From Alphaproteobacteria bacterium (GTDB lineage: Bacteria; Pseudomonadota; Alphaproteobacteria; CACIAM-22H2): 7,275 bases of DNA. A model generated the notes under the pieces. It was not told the origin of the DNA. It was given only the letters and a program-made list of their open reading frames with translations, and made no database searches. Positions 6,188 through 7,275 of the stretch are shown here, piece by piece (the stretch's first letter is position 1; every line of letters starts with the position of its first letter). Where the stretch lies: NCBI GenBank assembly GCA_016869415.1, contig VGEI01000178.1, positions 1 through 7,275 on the forward strand, read 5' to 3'. The position numbers and the translations under genes are program-made.

Positions 6188-7152
6188 TGGCAGCGGGCGG
6201 CGCCAAGCCGCACGGCATCCCCGCGGCGTACCGCCACGCCGAGGCTTTCTTCGAAATGCTGGCCGCCGAGCGCAACGCGTCGGCACATACCTTGCGTGCC
6301 TACTCGCGCGACCTCGCCGATTTCGGAGCCTTCGTGAGCCGCCGGAGCCGGAGCGTGCACGACGCCGACGAGGCGAGCGTGCGCGCCTACCTGGCGAAGC
6401 TCGTCGAGCGGGGCTTGAGTCCGCGCACCGCGGCGCGCCGCCTCTCGGCGCTGCGCCAGTTTCATCGCTTCCTCGTGTCCGAGGGAGTCCGCGACGACGA
6501 CCCGATGTCACGTATCGACGCTCCACGCCTCGGCCGCCCGCTACCCAAGAGCTTGAGCGAGGACGAGGTGAAGCGGCTGATCGACTCAGCTGCCACCCTG
6601 CCTACGCCGGATCGTGAGCGCCTGGAGGTAATGTTGGAGGTGCTCTACGCCGCCGGGCTGCGCGTCTCGGAACTCGCCGCTTTGCCGCTCTCAGCCGTGG
6701 CGCGCGACGGCCGTTTCCTCACGGTCCGAGGCAAGGGCAACAAGGAGCGGCTGGTGCCGCTCAGCCTGGCGGCGCGCGAGGCGCTGAATGCCTGGCAGGC
6801 GATTCGCAAGAAGCTTCTGCCCGAAGGAGATACCTCGAAGTTTCTCTTTCCCTCGCGCGGCCGCTCCGGCCACGTGACCCCGGCGCGTATCGCACAGCTG
6901 CTCAAGGCCCTGGCCCCGGCCGCCGAAATCGACCCGAAGCGCCTCTCGCCCCACGTGCTGCGCCACGCCTTCGCCAGCCATCTCGTTGATCGCGGCGCCG
7001 ATCTCCGCAGCGTCCAGCAGATGCTCGGCCACGCAGACATCGCCACCACCCAGATCTACACCCATGTCGCCCGCAGCCGGCTACAGCGCCTGGTGCAGGA
7101 GAGTCACCCCTTGGCCAAGGTGGCGAGCCGCACAAAACCCCGAAAGGCATAA
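6187..7152 (+). CDS. xerD: Site-specific tyrosine recombinase XerD
   Basis: XerD acts with XerC at the chromosomal dif site to resolve chromosome dimers, normally under FtsK control at the division septum. The 321-residue protein has the N-terminal SAM-like core-binding domain (about 12-105, with AERNASAHTLRAYSRDLADF) and the C-terminal catalytic domain (about 120-305). All catalytic residues are present: R159 in AAGLRVSEL, K183 in GKGNKERLVP, H256 and R259 in HVLRH, H282 in LGHADIATTQ, and the nucleophile Y291 in IYTHV. The start ATG at 6187 shares its A with the stop of the preceding gene; a GTG at 6184 is also in frame. The ribosome binding site is weak, as expected for coupled translation. 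XerD rather than XerC is favoured by overall similarity and by the neighbouring aroKB genes. A basic tail (RTKPRK) ends the protein. No dif-like sequence is seen nearby. Confidence 0.93.
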   Translation: MAAGGAKPHGIPAAYRHAEAFFEMLAAERNASAHTLRAYSRDLADFGAFVSRRSRSVHDADEASVRAYLAKLVERGLSPRTAARRLSALRQFHRFLVSEGVRDDDPMSRIDAPRLGRPLPKSLSEDEVKRLIDSAATLPTPDRERLEVMLEVLYAAGLRVSELAALPLSAVARDGRFLTVRGKGNKERLVPLSLAAREALNAWQAIRKKLLPEGDTSKFLFPSRGRSGHVTPARIAQLLKALAPAAEIDPKRLSPHVLRHAFASHLVDRGADLRSVQQMLGHADIATTQIYTHVARSRLQRLVQESHPLAKVASRTKPRKA

Positions 7153-7168
7153 TTTACAAATTTACAAA
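7153..7168 (+). repeat. Two back-to-back TTTACAAA boxes
   Basis: Directly after the xerD stop the sequence reads TTTACAAATTTACAAA, an exact 8-base tandem duplication. With its flank the unit is AATTTACA repeated from 7151. It sits at the abrupt change from GC-rich coding sequence to A/T-rich DNA. Each unit differs by one base from the TTTGCAAA box at 7192. It may be a regulator-binding element for a gene beyond the window. Confidence 0.5.
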
Positions 7169-7190
7169 ACTGCCAAGACTTCTGAAATAC

Positions 7191-7200
7191 ATTTGCAAAT
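7191..7200. promoter_or_regulatory. Palindromic TTTGCAAA operator-like site
   Basis: ATTTGCAAAT is a perfect 10-base palindrome with the core TTTGCAAA at 7192-7199. This core matches, from memory, the half-site reported for ScfR-family regulators such as PccR of Rhodobacter sphaeroides, and the similar site of RamB in Corynebacterium. A weaker copy, TTTGCAGT, is at 7220-7227. The spacing to the other boxes (centres about 31 and 28 bases away) is not the 4-base gap I recall for PccR, so the assignment is tentative. Confidence 0.35.
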
Positions 7201-7226
7201 TTAAGTGTTTGGTAATTTTTTTGCAG

Positions 7227-7254
7227 TTGCGCTTCGCACTTGCGGTGTAAATAT
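7227..7254 (+). promoter_or_regulatory. Possible promoter reading out of the right edge
   Basis: TTGCGC at 7227-7232 and the A/T-rich TAAATAT at 7248-7254, spaced 15-16 bases, could form a weak sigma-70 promoter for a gene outside the window. An imperfect hairpin (TGCG-CTT-CGCA, 7228-7238) overlaps it. The T-run at 7216-7222 precedes the hairpin rather than following it, so this is not a terminator for xerD. Confidence 0.2.
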
Positions 7255-7275
7255 CCTGGTCAGCTCAACCCTCCA

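Noticed and set aside
5357..6526. A 389-codon open frame on the minus strand opposite the exported-protein gene and xerD
   Set aside because: It spans the junction of two real genes, is arginine/glycine-rich and low-complexity, and has no ribosome binding site or domain. It is a codon-bias shadow.
7153..7210. A dif-like recombination site beside xerD
   Set aside because: The A/T-rich stretch lacks two XerC/XerD arm sequences around a 6-base centre. The repeats present are 8-base TTTRCAAA boxes instead.
7214..7243. An intrinsic terminator for xerD
   Set aside because: The T-run comes before the hairpin on the plus strand, and the stem is short with a mismatch, so neither strand has the stem-then-T order.

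Overview
This is a GC-rich chromosomal segment, most likely from an alphaproteobacterium of the Rhodospirillales type. The grounds are the strong G/C third-position bias and the gene order: shikimate kinase, 3-dehydroquinate synthase and a CNNM/CorC-type membrane protein, divergent from xerD. The species cannot be read from the window. I see no insertion sequence, phage gene, CRISPR array, tRNA or rRNA. Most of the window is housekeeping or conserved accessory chromosome.

Minus strand (positions 4002 down to 1). aroK and aroB make the second and fifth enzymes of the shikimate pathway and overlap by 4 bases (GTGA). Nine bases after aroB comes a 439-residue CNNM/CorC-family membrane protein with a DUF21 domain, a CBS pair and a CorC_HlyC domain. 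These three genes form a tight operon. After a gap of 101 bases, which holds a possible promoter and a GC-rich hairpin, comes a small stand-alone CBS-pair protein of 149 residues. Another 71 bases on is the N-terminal part of a DUF2889 protein, cut by the left edge.

Divergent gap (4003-4230). This 228-base region separates the aro operon from the plus-strand genes and should carry promoters for both. It has an A/T-rich patch near 4095-4145 but no convincing consensus promoter.

Plus strand (4231-7152). Three genes are packed with overlapping ends. The first encodes a 50-residue single-pass membrane protein. The second encodes a 607-residue exported, alpha-helical, repeat-like protein of unknown function with a proline-rich linker and only two cysteines. 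The third is xerD, the tyrosine recombinase of chromosome dimer resolution, with all six catalytic residues present. The first two overlap by 20 bases, and the second meets xerD in a TGATG junction. XerD production is therefore probably translationally tied to two envelope proteins.

Right end (7153-7275). Base composition turns sharply A/T-rich after xerD. The stretch holds two back-to-back TTTACAAA boxes and one TTTGCAAA box inside a 10-base palindrome. These look like operators for a gene beyond the window and resemble half-sites reported for acyl-CoA-responsive ScfR/RamB-type regulators. I found no clearly new system. The points most worth checking are the uncharacterised exported protein with its small partner upstream of xerD, and these boxes.
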